The notes under the pieces: model-generated
What the model was told of the DNA's origin: nothing
Database searches by the model: none
Seen by the model: the letters and a program-made list of their open reading frames with translations, nothing else
Made by a program: the position numbers and the translations under genes
Shown: in pieces, positions 1 through 7,874 of the stretch
Numbering within the stretch: the stretch's first letter is position 1
How the letters are laid out: each line of letters begins with the position of its first letter
DNA from: Bog-473 sp963807775
Lineage (GTDB): Bacteria > Actinomycetota > Acidimicrobiia > Acidimicrobiales > RAAP-2
Assembly (NCBI GenBank): GCA_963807775.1
Contig: CAWECY010000018.1
Coordinates: forward strand, 124,001-188,000
Direction: 5' to 3'
DNA length: 64,000 bases

Positions 1-1933
1 CCTCCAACCCGACCACGAAGACGGCCGGGTACTCCAGGCCCTTGGCCGTGTGCAGCGTCATGAGCGACACGCGGGTGCCGTCGGAATCGAGCTCGTCGGA
101 GTCGGCGACCAGCGCGACGGTTTCGAGGAAGCCGTTGACGTCGTCGAAGTCGCCGGCTTGTGAGGCCAACTCGGCCAGGTTCTCTATCCGGCCGTCGGCC
201 TCGTGTGTGTGCTCGGCCACCAGCTCGGCCAGATAGCCGGTGCGGTCGGCCACCAACTGCACGAAGTCGGCCGGGTTGACCGTCTGCACTAAGGGGCGCA
301 GCTCGTGCAGCACCTTGGACAGCTGCTCCGCCCCCTTGAGCGCCCGGCCACTGAGCCCGGCGTCGGCCGCCCGGTCGATGGCCTCGGTGAAGGGGACGTG
401 CTCGACCTGGGCCCAGGCGGCCAGGCGCGCCACCGACTGGTCGCCGATGCCGCGCTTGGGCACGTTGACGATGCGCCGGGCCGACACCTCGTCGTCGGGG
501 TTGGCCAGCACGCGCACGTAGGCCAGCACGTCCTTGATCTCCCGGCGGTCGTAGAACTTGGCGCCCCCGACCACCTTGTAGGGGATGCCGGTGAACTTCA
601 TGGACGTCTCGAGCGGCAGGCTCTGCGCGTTGGTGCGGTAGAAGACGGCGATGTCGCCCCATTGGAGACCCTCGTCTGCGTGCAGTCGGAGGATCTCGCC
701 CGAGACCCACGAGGCCTCGTCGCGCTCGTCCTCGGCCCGGTAGCGCTTGATCGGCCCGCCTGTGTCGCCCACGGTGAAGAGCTCCTTGGGCTGGCGGCCG
801 ACGTTGTTGGCGATGACGGCGTTGGCCGCATCGAGGATGGTCTGGGTGGAGCGGAAGTTCTGCTCCAACATGATGGTGGTGACGTTGGGAAAGGCACGCT
901 CGAACTCCAAGATGTTGCGGATGTCGGCGCCGCGCCAGCGGTAGACGGACTGGTCCGAGTCTCCGACGACGCACACGTTCCCGTGCGCCTCGCCGAGCAG
1001 CTTGACGATCTCGTTCTGGGCGTGGTTGGTGTCCTGGAACTCGTCGACCAGGATTTGTTTGAACCGCTCCTGGTAGGCGGCGCGCACGTCGTCGTGGGCC
1101 TGCAGCAGGTTGGCCGTCACCATGAGGAGATCGTCGAAGTCGAGCGCGTTGGCCTGGTGCAGGCGGTCCTGGTACTGCGCGTACACGTCGGCGATGCGCT
1201 TGCGGAACGGGTCGGGGCCCTGGCGGGCCTCGTCGCGGAAGGTCTCGAAGTCGACCAGCTCGGCCTTGGCCTGACTGATGACGCCCTGCACGGCTCTGGA
1301 GGGGAGGCGCTTCTGGTCGAAGCCGAGCTCGGCCGTGATCATCTCGATGAGGCGCCGCGAGTCGGTGTCGTCGTAGACCGTGAAGGCGGAGCGGTAGCCC
1401 AGGCGGTCGGCGTGGGTGCGCAGGATGCGCAAGCAGGCCGAGTGGAAGGTGGAAACCCACATCTTCTCGGCCGGCGGGCCGACCAGGTCGACGACCCGGC
1501 GGCGCATCTCGTCGGACGCCTTGTTGGTAAAGGTGATGGCCAGGATGCCCCAGGGCGGGGCGTCGCCGGTGGCCAGCAGGTGGGCGATGCGTCTGGTGAG
1601 GACGCGGGTCTTGCCCGAGCCGGCGCCGGCCACGATGAGCAGCGGCCCGCCCCGGTGCTCGACGGCCGCCCGCTGGGGCAGCGTGAGGTCGTCTACGAGC
1701 GCGGTGGGGTTGCCGGCGAAGGCGCCCCGCTTGGTGGCGCTGCGCTGGCGGCGGCGCCGGCCGTCGTCGGCGGTGGCGACCGGGTCCCCGTCGTCATCGA
1801 CCTCGTCCACCCACTCGTGCTGCACTCCGTCGGGGGTGGTGGCCGCGGCGGCCGCGCCGACATCCTCGTCGTTGGTGTCGAAGAGCTGCCCATTGCCGTT
1901 TCCGTGGCCGCCGCTCCCCGGCGTCATGGTCAT
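1..1933 (-). CDS. pcrA: UvrD/PcrA-type superfamily 1 DNA helicase, 3' end missing
   Basis: ATP-dependent 3'-5' DNA helicase of the UvrD/PcrA/Rep family, acting in repair and replication restart. About 644 residues are visible and the frame runs off the left edge, so the C-terminus is missing. After an acidic, low-complexity N-terminal extension of about 80 residues come the Q-motif (LTLPQRAAV), Walker A (GAGSGKTR, near residue 103), the TFTNKA motif, the Walker B motif DEFQDTN, GDSDQSVYRWRGA and the LTxHTAKGLE motif near the edge. The ATG overlaps the guaA stop as ATGA, so translation is probably coupled to guaA. The N-terminal extension is longer than usual and its first residues could be mis-assigned, but the overlap and frame support this start. 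PcrA and UvrD cannot be separated on motifs alone. Confidence 0.93.
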   Translation of the reverse strand, partial: MTMTPGSGGHGNGNGQLFDTNDEDVGAAAAATTPDGVQHEWVDEVDDDGDPVATADDGRRRRQRSATKRGAFAGNPTALVDDLTLPQRAAVEHRGGPLLIVAGAGSGKTRVLTRRIAHLLATGDAPPWGILAITFTNKASDEMRRRVVDLVGPPAEKMWVSTFHSACLRILRTHADRLGYRSAFTVYDDTDSRRLIEMITAELGFDQKRLPSRAVQGVISQAKAELVDFETFRDEARQGPDPFRKRIADVYAQYQDRLHQANALDFDDLLMVTANLLQAHDDVRAAYQERFKQILVDEFQDTNHAQNEIVKLLGEAHGNVCVVGDSDQSVYRWRGADIRNILEFERAFPNVTTIMLEQNFRSTQTILDAANAVIANNVGRQPKELFTVGDTGGPIKRYRAEDERDEASWVSGEILRLHADEGLQWGDIAVFYRTNAQSLPLETSMKFTGIPYKVVGGAKFYDRREIKDVLAYVRVLANPDDEVSARRIVNVPKRGIGDQSVARLAAWAQVEHVPFTEAIDRAADAGLSGRALKGAEQLSKVLHELRPLVQTVNPADFVQLVADRTGYLAELVAEHTHEADGRIENLAELASQAGDFDDVNGFLETVALVADSDELDSDGTRVSLMTLHTAKGLEYPAVFVVGLE

Positions 1934-3510
1934 TCCCACTCGATGGTGCCAGGTGGCTTCGACGTGACGTCGAGCGCCACCCGGTTCACGCCCTCGACCT
2001 CGTTGATGATGCGCGAGGCGATGCGCTCGACCAGGTCGTACGGCAGGCGGGCCCAGTCCGCCGTCATGGCGTCGTCGCTGGTGACGGCGCGGATCACGAT
2101 CGGGTAGGCGTAGGTGCGCCCGTCGCCCATCACCCCGACGGTACGCACCGCCGGCAGCACGGCGAAGCTCTGCCACAGCTCGCGGTAGAGGCCGGCCCGG
2201 CGGATCTCCTCGACCACGACCGCGTCGGCGTTGCGCAGGATCTCGGCCCGCTCGGGCGTCACCTCGCCGATGATGCGCACGCCGAGGCCGGGGCCGGGGA
2301 AGGGCTGGCGCCACACGATCTCGTGCGGGAGCCCCAGCTCCTCGCCCACGGCGCGCACCTCGTCCTTGAACAGGAGGCGCAGCGGCTCGACGAGCTCGAA
2401 CTTCAGGTCGTCGGGCAGGCCGCCCACGTTGTGGTGCGACTTGATGTTGGCCGCGGTGTCGCTGCCCGACTCGATGACGTCGGGGTACAGCGTGCCCTGC
2501 ACCAGGAAGCGGGGACCCTCGTCCGTTCCGTCGCCGTTGCTGGCGCTCGTGTCGTCGCCGGCACCGAGGTCGCGGGCCACCTCCTCGAAGATGCGGATGA
2601 AGAGCTCGCCGATGATCTTGCGCTTGCGCTCGGGGTCGGTCACGCCCTCGAGGGCGGTGAAGTAGCGGTCGGCCGCCTTCACGTGGATGAGGTCGACCTT
2701 GAACTGGCGGCGGAAGGTGTCCTCCACCTGGTCGGCCTCTCCCGAGCGCATGAGCCCGGTGTCGACGAAGACACACGTGAGCTGGTCCCCCACCGCCTTG
2801 TGCACCAGCGCGGCGGCCACGGCCGAGTCGACGCCGCCGCTCAGCGCGCACAGGACGCGGTCGGTGCCCACCTGTCCGCGGATGGCCGCGACCTGCTGCT
2901 CGATGATCGACACGTGCGTCCACCCCGGGAGGCAGCCGCACACGTCGATCAGGAAGTGGTCGAACACCTCGCCGCCGCGGTCGGTGTGCACCACCTCGGG
3001 GTGGAACTGCAGCCCGAAGAGACGACGCTCGGTGTCGTGCATGGCGGCCACCGGCGCGCCGGGCGAGGTGGCGGTGGCCACGAAGCCCTCGGGCACGGCC
3101 GTGATGGCGTCGCCGTGGCTCATCCACACGGTCGAGCGCGCCGGCCAGTCGGGGCACAGCGGCGAGCCCGACTTGGCGTGCTGGGTCAGCTCGGTTCGCC
3201 CGTACTCGCCCTGCCCGGTGCGCGACACCGTGCCGCCGAGCTGGAGCGCCATGAGCTGGGCGCCGTAACAGAGCCCCAGGATGGGGATGCCGAGGTCGTA
3301 GACGGCCGGGTCGATGGAGGGCGCCGGGGTCTCGTAGACCGACTTGGGCCCGCCGCTGAAGATGATGCCCTTGGGGGCACGGGCCTTGATCTCGTCGACC
3401 GAGATGGAGGCGGGGACGATCTCGGAGTAGACGTGCGCCTCGCGCACGCGCCGTGCGATCAGGCGGGCGTACTGGGCGCCGAAGTCGACGACGAGGACGG
3501 TGTCGGTCAC
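1930..3510 (-). CDS. guaA: GMP synthase (glutamine-hydrolysing)
   Basis: Converts XMP to GMP using glutamine and ATP, the last step of guanylate synthesis. At 526 residues it is full length. The N-terminal class I amidotransferase has the nucleophile Cys81 in GLCYGAQ and the FHPEV histidine/glutamate pair. The ATP-pyrophosphatase domain has the P-loop LSGGVDSAV, and the C-terminal dimerisation domain ends DVTSKPPGTIEWE, as is standard for GuaA. A Ser/Asp/Gly-rich insert (around GDDTSASNGDGTDEG) lies in the ATPase half and is probably a surface loop. The start codon is GTG, 19 bases after the guaB3 stop, and the stop overlaps the helicase start by four bases, so guaB3-guaA-pcrA reads as one operon. 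Confidence 0.97.
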   Translation of the reverse strand: MTDTVLVVDFGAQYARLIARRVREAHVYSEIVPASISVDEIKARAPKGIIFSGGPKSVYETPAPSIDPAVYDLGIPILGLCYGAQLMALQLGGTVSRTGQGEYGRTELTQHAKSGSPLCPDWPARSTVWMSHGDAITAVPEGFVATATSPGAPVAAMHDTERRLFGLQFHPEVVHTDRGGEVFDHFLIDVCGCLPGWTHVSIIEQQVAAIRGQVGTDRVLCALSGGVDSAVAAALVHKAVGDQLTCVFVDTGLMRSGEADQVEDTFRRQFKVDLIHVKAADRYFTALEGVTDPERKRKIIGELFIRIFEEVARDLGAGDDTSASNGDGTDEGPRFLVQGTLYPDVIESGSDTAANIKSHHNVGGLPDDLKFELVEPLRLLFKDEVRAVGEELGLPHEIVWRQPFPGPGLGVRIIGEVTPERAEILRNADAVVVEEIRRAGLYRELWQSFAVLPAVRTVGVMGDGRTYAYPIVIRAVTSDDAMTADWARLPYDLVERIASRIINEVEGVNRVALDVTSKPPGTIEWE

Positions 3511-3529
3511 CGGGTCGAGCCCATCGGGC

Positions 3530-4693
3530 TCAATGGCCCATCCCGATGCCCTGGGACCGCTGGAAGAACTTGCCTTCGGTCTGCAGCGACGGCGCCACCA
3601 TCACCTCGGCCTTCTGGAACTCCTTGACCGTCTCGTAGCCGCACGTCGCCATGGCGGTGCGCAGCGCGCCGAAGAGGTTCATGCGTCCGTCGTTCTCGTG
3701 GGCCGGGCCGAGCAGGATCTCGCGGAGTGAGCCCCGCACCGACGTGCGCACCCGGGCGCCCCGGGGCAGCGTCGGGTGGAAGGTGGCCATGCCCCAGTGG
3801 AAGCCCCGGGCCGGCGCCTCGGTGGCCGAGGAGAGGGGGGAGCCCAGCATGACGGCGTCGGCACCGCAGGCGATGGCCTTGGCGACGTCGCCGCCCTTGG
3901 ACATGCCGCCGTCGGCGATCACGTGCACGTAGACCCCGGTCTCGTCCAGGTGGCGCATGCGGGCGCCCGCCACATCGGCGATGGCGGTGGCCTGCGGGAC
4001 GCCGATCCCGAGCACGCCCCGGCTGGTGCAGGCGTTGCCCGGGCCCACGCCGACCAGCACGCCGACGGCGCCGGTGCGCATGAGGTGCAGGCCGGCCTGG
4101 TACGAGGCGCACCCGCCCACGATGACCGGGATGTCGAACTCGCGGATGAAGCGCTTGAGGTTGAGCGGCTCGGAGGTCTTGGACACGTGCTCGGCCGAGA
4201 CGACCGTGCCCTGGATGACGAGGAGGTCGAGCTCGGCGGCCAGGATGGCCGGGGCTAGCGCCTCGGTCCGCTGCGGTGTCACCGAGGCGGCGGTGGTGAT
4301 GCCGGCCTCCTTCATCTGGCGGATGCGGGCCGTCACCAGCTCGGGGATGATCGGTTCCTGGTACATCTGCTGCATACGGGCGGTGGCCTTGTCGTCGTCC
4401 AGCTCACGGATCTCGTCGAAGAGCGAGGTCGGGTCCTCGTAGCGGGTCCACAGGCCCTCGAGGTTGAGCACGCCGAGGCCGCCCAGCCGTCCGAGCTCGA
4501 CGGCCGTGGTGGGGCTCATCACCCCGTCCATGGCGGCGCCCAGGAGGGGCAGCTCGAACTGGTAGGCGTCGATCTCCCAGGAGATGTCGACGTCCTCGGG
4601 GTCACGGGTCCGGCGGCTCGGGACGATCGCGATGTCGTCGAACCCGTAGGCCTGCCGTCCCGACTTGAAGATGCCGATCTCGATCTCTGCCAC
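3530..4693 (-). CDS. guaB3: GuaB3-type IMP dehydrogenase/GMP reductase family protein
   Basis: A (beta/alpha)8-barrel protein of the IMPDH/GMPR family without CBS domains, matching the actinobacterial GuaB3 group (SRRTRDPEDVD near the N-terminus, LGRLGGLGVLN, and GVGPGNACTSRGVLGIGVPQATAI, whose Cys aligns with the catalytic loop Cys). The GuaB3 reaction is not fixed by sequence; IMP dehydrogenase or GMP reductase activity are both possible. I chose a GTG start at 4693 rather than the ATG at 4711 because GGAGG lies 8 bases before the GTG and family members begin at this point (xEIEIG). It lies directly upstream of guaA, consistent with guanine nucleotide metabolism. No canonical guaB is in the window. 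Confidence 0.9.
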   Translation of the reverse strand: MAEIEIGIFKSGRQAYGFDDIAIVPSRRTRDPEDVDISWEIDAYQFELPLLGAAMDGVMSPTTAVELGRLGGLGVLNLEGLWTRYEDPTSLFDEIRELDDDKATARMQQMYQEPIIPELVTARIRQMKEAGITTAASVTPQRTEALAPAILAAELDLLVIQGTVVSAEHVSKTSEPLNLKRFIREFDIPVIVGGCASYQAGLHLMRTGAVGVLVGVGPGNACTSRGVLGIGVPQATAIADVAGARMRHLDETGVYVHVIADGGMSKGGDVAKAIACGADAVMLGSPLSSATEAPARGFHWGMATFHPTLPRGARVRTSVRGSLREILLGPAHENDGRMNLFGALRTAMATCGYETVKEFQKAEVMVAPSLQTEGKFFQRSQGIGMGH

Positions 4694-4943
4694 TTGTTCG
4701 CCCTCCGGCATTCGTTGGGCCGGTACGGCTCACCAACCACACCGGCAATGTCTCTGCGACTCAATTGCGAACGCCGGGCCCGACACCGACGATCCTTTAT
4801 CTTACTTCGTCCGACCCTCTCCCCCGGCCCCTCCGAGGCACGAATTCGTCGTGTTCCGGGGTCACCCCGCCGAGGCGCGGTCCCGGTGGAGGGGGGGCGG
4901 CGGGTGACCTGATGGTCCCGGTCGCAGCGCCTAGCTTTGCCTC

Positions 4944-5213
4944 GTGCACATCCCCGAGCTGCTGGCGGCACACTCGACCACTTCGCCCGGGGTGGTCGTC
5001 ATCCTCTTCACGTTGGCGGCCGTCTTGATGTACTTCCGCTTCCGGTCGCGCGGTGGGCGCGGCGGGCGCGGCGGCGGGCCCGGGGGCGGCGGTTGGGGCG
5101 GCCCCTTTGGTCGGGGACCATGGGGTGGCGGTGGCGGTGGCGGTGGCGGTGGCGGTGGCCCCTACGGGGGTGGCGGCCCCACGGACGAGTCCAATTCACC
5201 GAGCGACTTGTAG
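4944..5213 (+). CDS. Small glycine-rich membrane protein, function unknown
   Basis: An 89-residue protein with one predicted membrane helix near the N-terminus (about residues 14-32, VVVILFTLAAVLMYF) followed by a basic RSRGGRGGRGGG stretch and a long Gly/Pro/Trp tail. The tail is encoded by a GGTGGC hexanucleotide repeat around 5123-5158, so its length may vary between strains. The start codon is GTG. It diverges from guaB3 and lies 22 bases before the hydratase-like gene. I do not recognise the family. The frame has a plausible small membrane protein layout, but the low complexity means it could be spurious. Confidence 0.55.
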   Translation: MHIPELLAAHSTTSPGVVVILFTLAAVLMYFRFRSRGGRGGRGGGPGGGGWGGPFGRGPWGGGGGGGGGGGGPYGGGGPTDESNSPSDL

Positions 5214-5235
5214 CTCGCCGGCGCGAGACTCCGGC

Positions 5236-5901
5236 GTGGTCGACAACCCGTCACCCGACGTCGTCACCCGCGGCATGCGCGCCCTGCTGGCCCGGCGTGA
5301 CGCCGACCTGGCGGCCGGGGCCCGTCAGGTCGGTTGGAAGATCGGGTTCAACACGGCGGCCATCCAGCAGGCGTTGGGAATCAGCGAGCCGGTGGTCGGG
5401 TACCTGCTCGACCGCGGCGTGACGCCCGACGGGGCCACGGTGTCGCTGGCAGGTTGGGGAAAGCCGGCGGTCGAGGTGGAGGTGGCCATCCGGGTGGGCG
5501 ACGACCTCGGTGTGGCCGGGCTGGCCCCGGCCCTGGAATTGGTCGACCTCGACGTCAGCTTCGCCGATCTGGAGGTGGTGCTGGCCGGAAATATCTGCCA
5601 GCGAGGCGTGGTCTTCGGAACCGAGGTGCCCGGGGTCAACCCGTTCGACGTGCGGGTGGCGGTGACCAAGGTCGGTCAGAACACGGACGGGGACGGGACT
5701 GGGGACGAGGGGCGGCTGAGCGAAGACCCTGCGACCACGGTCGCCTTCGTACGCCGCTTCGTGGCCGCGCACGGAGCGTCGCTCGAGCCCGGACAGCGCA
5801 TCATCGCCGGTTCCCTGGTGGCGCCGATGGCCGTCGCGCCCGGCGACGCGCTCGACATCGAGTTCGGACCGCTGGGAACGCTGCGGGTGGCCTTCGAGTA
5901 G
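5236..5901 (+). CDS. 2-keto-4-pentenoate hydratase / fumarylacetoacetase-family enzyme
   Basis: A 221-residue protein of the FAH-like hydratase/decarboxylase family (MhpD/XylJ type), which act on 2-oxo acids from aromatic-ring meta-cleavage. Visible hallmarks are GWKIGFN near residue 32, VGYLLDRGV, and the acidic metal-binding stretch PAVEVEVAI. The C-terminal SLVAPMAVAPGDALDIEFGPLGTLRV is typical of the fold. The start is GTG at 5236; a longer reading from 5053 would run through the Gly-rich gene and is rejected. It stands alone without other ring-cleavage genes, so the substrate is unknown. It converges on the Nudix gene with a 2-base gap. Confidence 0.82.
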   Translation: MVDNPSPDVVTRGMRALLARRDADLAAGARQVGWKIGFNTAAIQQALGISEPVVGYLLDRGVTPDGATVSLAGWGKPAVEVEVAIRVGDDLGVAGLAPALELVDLDVSFADLEVVLAGNICQRGVVFGTEVPGVNPFDVRVAVTKVGQNTDGDGTGDEGRLSEDPATTVAFVRRFVAAHGASLEPGQRIIAGSLVAPMAVAPGDALDIEFGPLGTLRVAFE

Positions 5902-5903
5902 TC

Positions 5904-6671
5904 CTACGGGACGAGGACGATGCTCAGCAGCTCGTAGAGCATGCGGGCCGTGGCGCCCCAGATCATCTCGCCGGAGACCTCGAAGAACCACACGGGGAAT
6001 GAGTTGTCTTCTGATCCGGGAATGTCGCGCCCGGTCATGCGCCAGCGCTCCTCATGGAAGATCTCGAGGTCGGCCAGCTCGGCCAGCGAGACGTCGAAGA
6101 CGCGCTCGACCTCGGTCGGGTTGGGCACCAGGTGCTGCGGGCGGCCCGCCAACGTGGCCAACACCGGCTGGATGAAGGAACTCGACACCATGGTCATGAG
6201 CGGGTGGAGCCACCCCACGGTCGTCACCAGGGACGGGTCGAGGCCCACCTCTTCGTGCGACTCGCGCCTGGCGGCCGCGGTGGCGTCCTCGCCGGCATCG
6301 AGCCGTCCGCCGGGGAAGCTGACCTGCCCCTGGTGCGTCCGGAGGTCTGTCGAGCGCCGGGTCAGGACGAGCCTCGCCTCACCGTCCTCCTCGAAGAGGG
6401 GCACCAGCACCCCGGCGTTTGCCTGCCTGGGCCACGGCTGGCGCGGCGGACCTTCGCCCTCTGTCAGGAGGGGCGGCGGGGTGAAGATGGCGTCGGAGCC
6501 GACGTCTTCGGGCACGGGGCCGCGCTGGCCCACGGCGTCGAGCGCGTTGAGCACGCGGTCCAGGGAGATGGAGGCCCTTTGCTCCGAGGAGAGACCGGCC
6601 CAGGGCGGCGGGCCGCCCGGGCGCCAATTGGCCGGGCGCGGGATCACCTGGGGTGGGACCGGTCGGGACAT
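5904..6671 (-). CDS. Nudix hydrolase, CoA-pyrophosphatase-like
   Basis: A hydrolase of nucleoside diphosphates linked to another moiety. The complete Nudix box GRLDAGEDATAAARRESHEEVGL (GX5EX7REUXEEXGU) is present. It is preceded by LTRRSTDLRTHQGQVSFPGG, the extended motif of the NudL/CoA diphosphatase subgroup, which cleaves CoA to phosphopantetheine and 3',5'-ADP. The C-terminal GATARMLYELL also fits that subgroup. I place the start at the ATG at 6671 (MSRPVPPQ); a longer frame from 6740 adds a low-complexity, Pro-rich leader that overlaps the upstream region of the divergent methyltransferase gene. CoA substrate specificity is inferred from motif similarity only. Confidence 0.85.
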   Translation of the reverse strand: MSRPVPPQVIPRPANWRPGGPPPWAGLSSEQRASISLDRVLNALDAVGQRGPVPEDVGSDAIFTPPPLLTEGEGPPRQPWPRQANAGVLVPLFEEDGEARLVLTRRSTDLRTHQGQVSFPGGRLDAGEDATAAARRESHEEVGLDPSLVTTVGWLHPLMTMVSSSFIQPVLATLAGRPQHLVPNPTEVERVFDVSLAELADLEIFHEERWRMTGRDIPGSEDNSFPVWFFEVSGEMIWGATARMLYELLSIVLVP

Positions 6672-6754
6672 CGACCTGACGCTAATGGGGGTGGGTGGGC
6701 GGCCAGGGCCTGGGCACCGGAGGGTGGTGGTGGGCGCCACTACGCTGTCGCCCC

Positions 6755-7594
6755 GTGACGACGCCGGAAGAGCTGCAAGCCCAGGCCGACGCCTTCGGGT
6801 GGTACCACACGATCGACCTCGGAAACGGGGTGGTGACCAAGGGCATCAGCGTGCAGGAGACCGCGGCCGACGTCTTGCCTGGCGTGGCCGGACGCAGTGT
6901 GCTCGACATCGGGGCGTGGGACGGCAAGTTCTCCTTCCTCTCCGAGCAACGGGGCGCCAGCCGAGTGGTGGCCCTCGACCACTACGCCTGGGGCGTCGAC
7001 TTCGTGGCCCGGGGCGCCTACTGGGAGGAGTGCATCCGCGACGGCACCTTGCCCGACCAGTCCCGCGACGAGGCCGACTTCTGGCGACCTGACCTGCCGG
7101 GGCGGCGCGGCTTCGAGTTCGCCTCGGCCGCCCTGGAATCAAAGGTAGAGGCCGTGGTGGCGGACTTCCAGAAGATCGACCTGGAGGAGCTGGGGCAGTT
7201 CGACGTCGTGCTCTACCTGGGGGTGCTGTACCACATGAAGGAGCCCCTGACCTGCCTCGAGAGGGTGCGGGCCGTGACCAAGGAGGTCGCGGTCATTGAG
7301 ACCGAGGCCGTGCACCTCCAAGGCCTCGACAACGAAGTGCTCCTGCAGTTCCACGCCGGTTCGTCGCTGCGCACCGACTTCGGCAACTGGTACGTGCCCA
7401 CGATCGCCGCCCTGCACAACCTGTGCCGGGCCGCCGGGTTCTCCCGCATTGAGACGGTGGTCGGCCCGCCGCCGCCGCCCGACACCAAGGAGCCGCTCAG
7501 CCGGCAGATCGGCCGGCGCGTCGTGGGCTCGCCGACACCGACGCCGTCGGCGCCGAGCGAGAACTACCGGGCCGTGGTGCACGCCTTCGTCTGA
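6755..7594 (+). CDS. SAM-dependent methyltransferase, CmoB/DUF1698-like
   Basis: A 279-residue class I methyltransferase. The SAM-binding motif I is VLDIGAWDGKFSF, followed by an acidic strand end (VVALDHY) and motif IV FDVVLYLGVLYHM. The phrase FGWYHTIDLGNGVVTKG at the N-terminus resembles the CmoB/DUF1698 group, which includes tRNA U34 modification enzymes and sugar or lipid methyltransferases. Start is GTG at 6755 (VTTPEELQ). The Pro-rich segment before the C-terminus (PPPPPD, SPTPTPSAPS) looks disordered. Its substrate cannot be told from the context: the neighbours are an unrelated Nudix gene and a membrane glycosyltransferase. Confidence 0.82.
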   Translation: MTTPEELQAQADAFGWYHTIDLGNGVVTKGISVQETAADVLPGVAGRSVLDIGAWDGKFSFLSEQRGASRVVALDHYAWGVDFVARGAYWEECIRDGTLPDQSRDEADFWRPDLPGRRGFEFASAALESKVEAVVADFQKIDLEELGQFDVVLYLGVLYHMKEPLTCLERVRAVTKEVAVIETEAVHLQGLDNEVLLQFHAGSSLRTDFGNWYVPTIAALHNLCRAAGFSRIETVVGPPPPPDTKEPLSRQIGRRVVGSPTPTPSAPSENYRAVVHAFV

Positions 7595-7691
7595 GATGCG
7601 GGTGGCGGCCGGCTAGAGCTAGAGCCTGAGACGGCCCTGGGCCGCCGTTGTGTGGAACGCAGCGCGGGGAATCGGCCCTTCCGCGTCAGAT

Positions 7692-7751
7692 GTATACGCA
7701 GCGTCCGAGGGATGTTGATGACTGCGCTATATGCGCTCGCCCCGGATGGGA
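7692..7751 (+). repeat. 35-bp-period repeat, locus 1 (two units)
   Basis: Two related units start at 7692 (GTATACGCAGCGTCCGAGGG) and 7727 (CTATATGCGCTCGCCCCGGA), exactly 35 bases apart, in the 280-base gap between two convergent genes. The first aligns without gaps over 25 positions to three units near 22.4 kb, including a shared GATGTT. A further GTATACGG occurs at 7809. The function is unknown. Confidence 0.6.
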
Positions 7752-7820
7752 TTTGACCCCAGCTGGGCGCAGTCCAATACGGAAAAATTCAGAAATCGGG
7801 CGCGCTTCGTATACGGACCG

Positions 7821-7845
7821 GGAGACCGTTCGTTCGACGGTCTCC
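7821..7845. terminator. Perfect 9-bp inverted repeat between convergent genes
   Basis: GGAGACCGT, a 7-base loop (TCGTTCG), then ACGGTCTCC form a perfect 9-bp stem. It sits between the 3' ends of the methyltransferase and glycosyltransferase genes, the expected place for a bidirectional terminator, but no T-run follows on either side. A similar hairpin core (CCGTTCGTCGAACGG) lies at about 22582-22596, again after the 35-bp repeats. Confidence 0.5.
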
Positions 7846-7874
7846 TATCGTGCCGTTAGCTGCGATAGCGCGCG

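Noticed and set aside
305..2107. A 600-codon open frame on the plus strand
   Set aside because: It is the antisense of the helicase and guaA genes, created by high GC. The helicase motifs on the minus strand are unambiguous.
2323..3627. Long plus-strand frame opposite guaA
   Set aside because: Antisense artefact of a GC-rich gene; it reads as Val/Gly/Arg/His-rich nonsense.
7740..7830. Possible minus-strand tRNA (GGGATTTGACCCC looks like a T-arm)
   Set aside because: No D-arm, no anticodon arm and no matching acceptor stem in the expected span. It coincides with the 35-bp repeat region.
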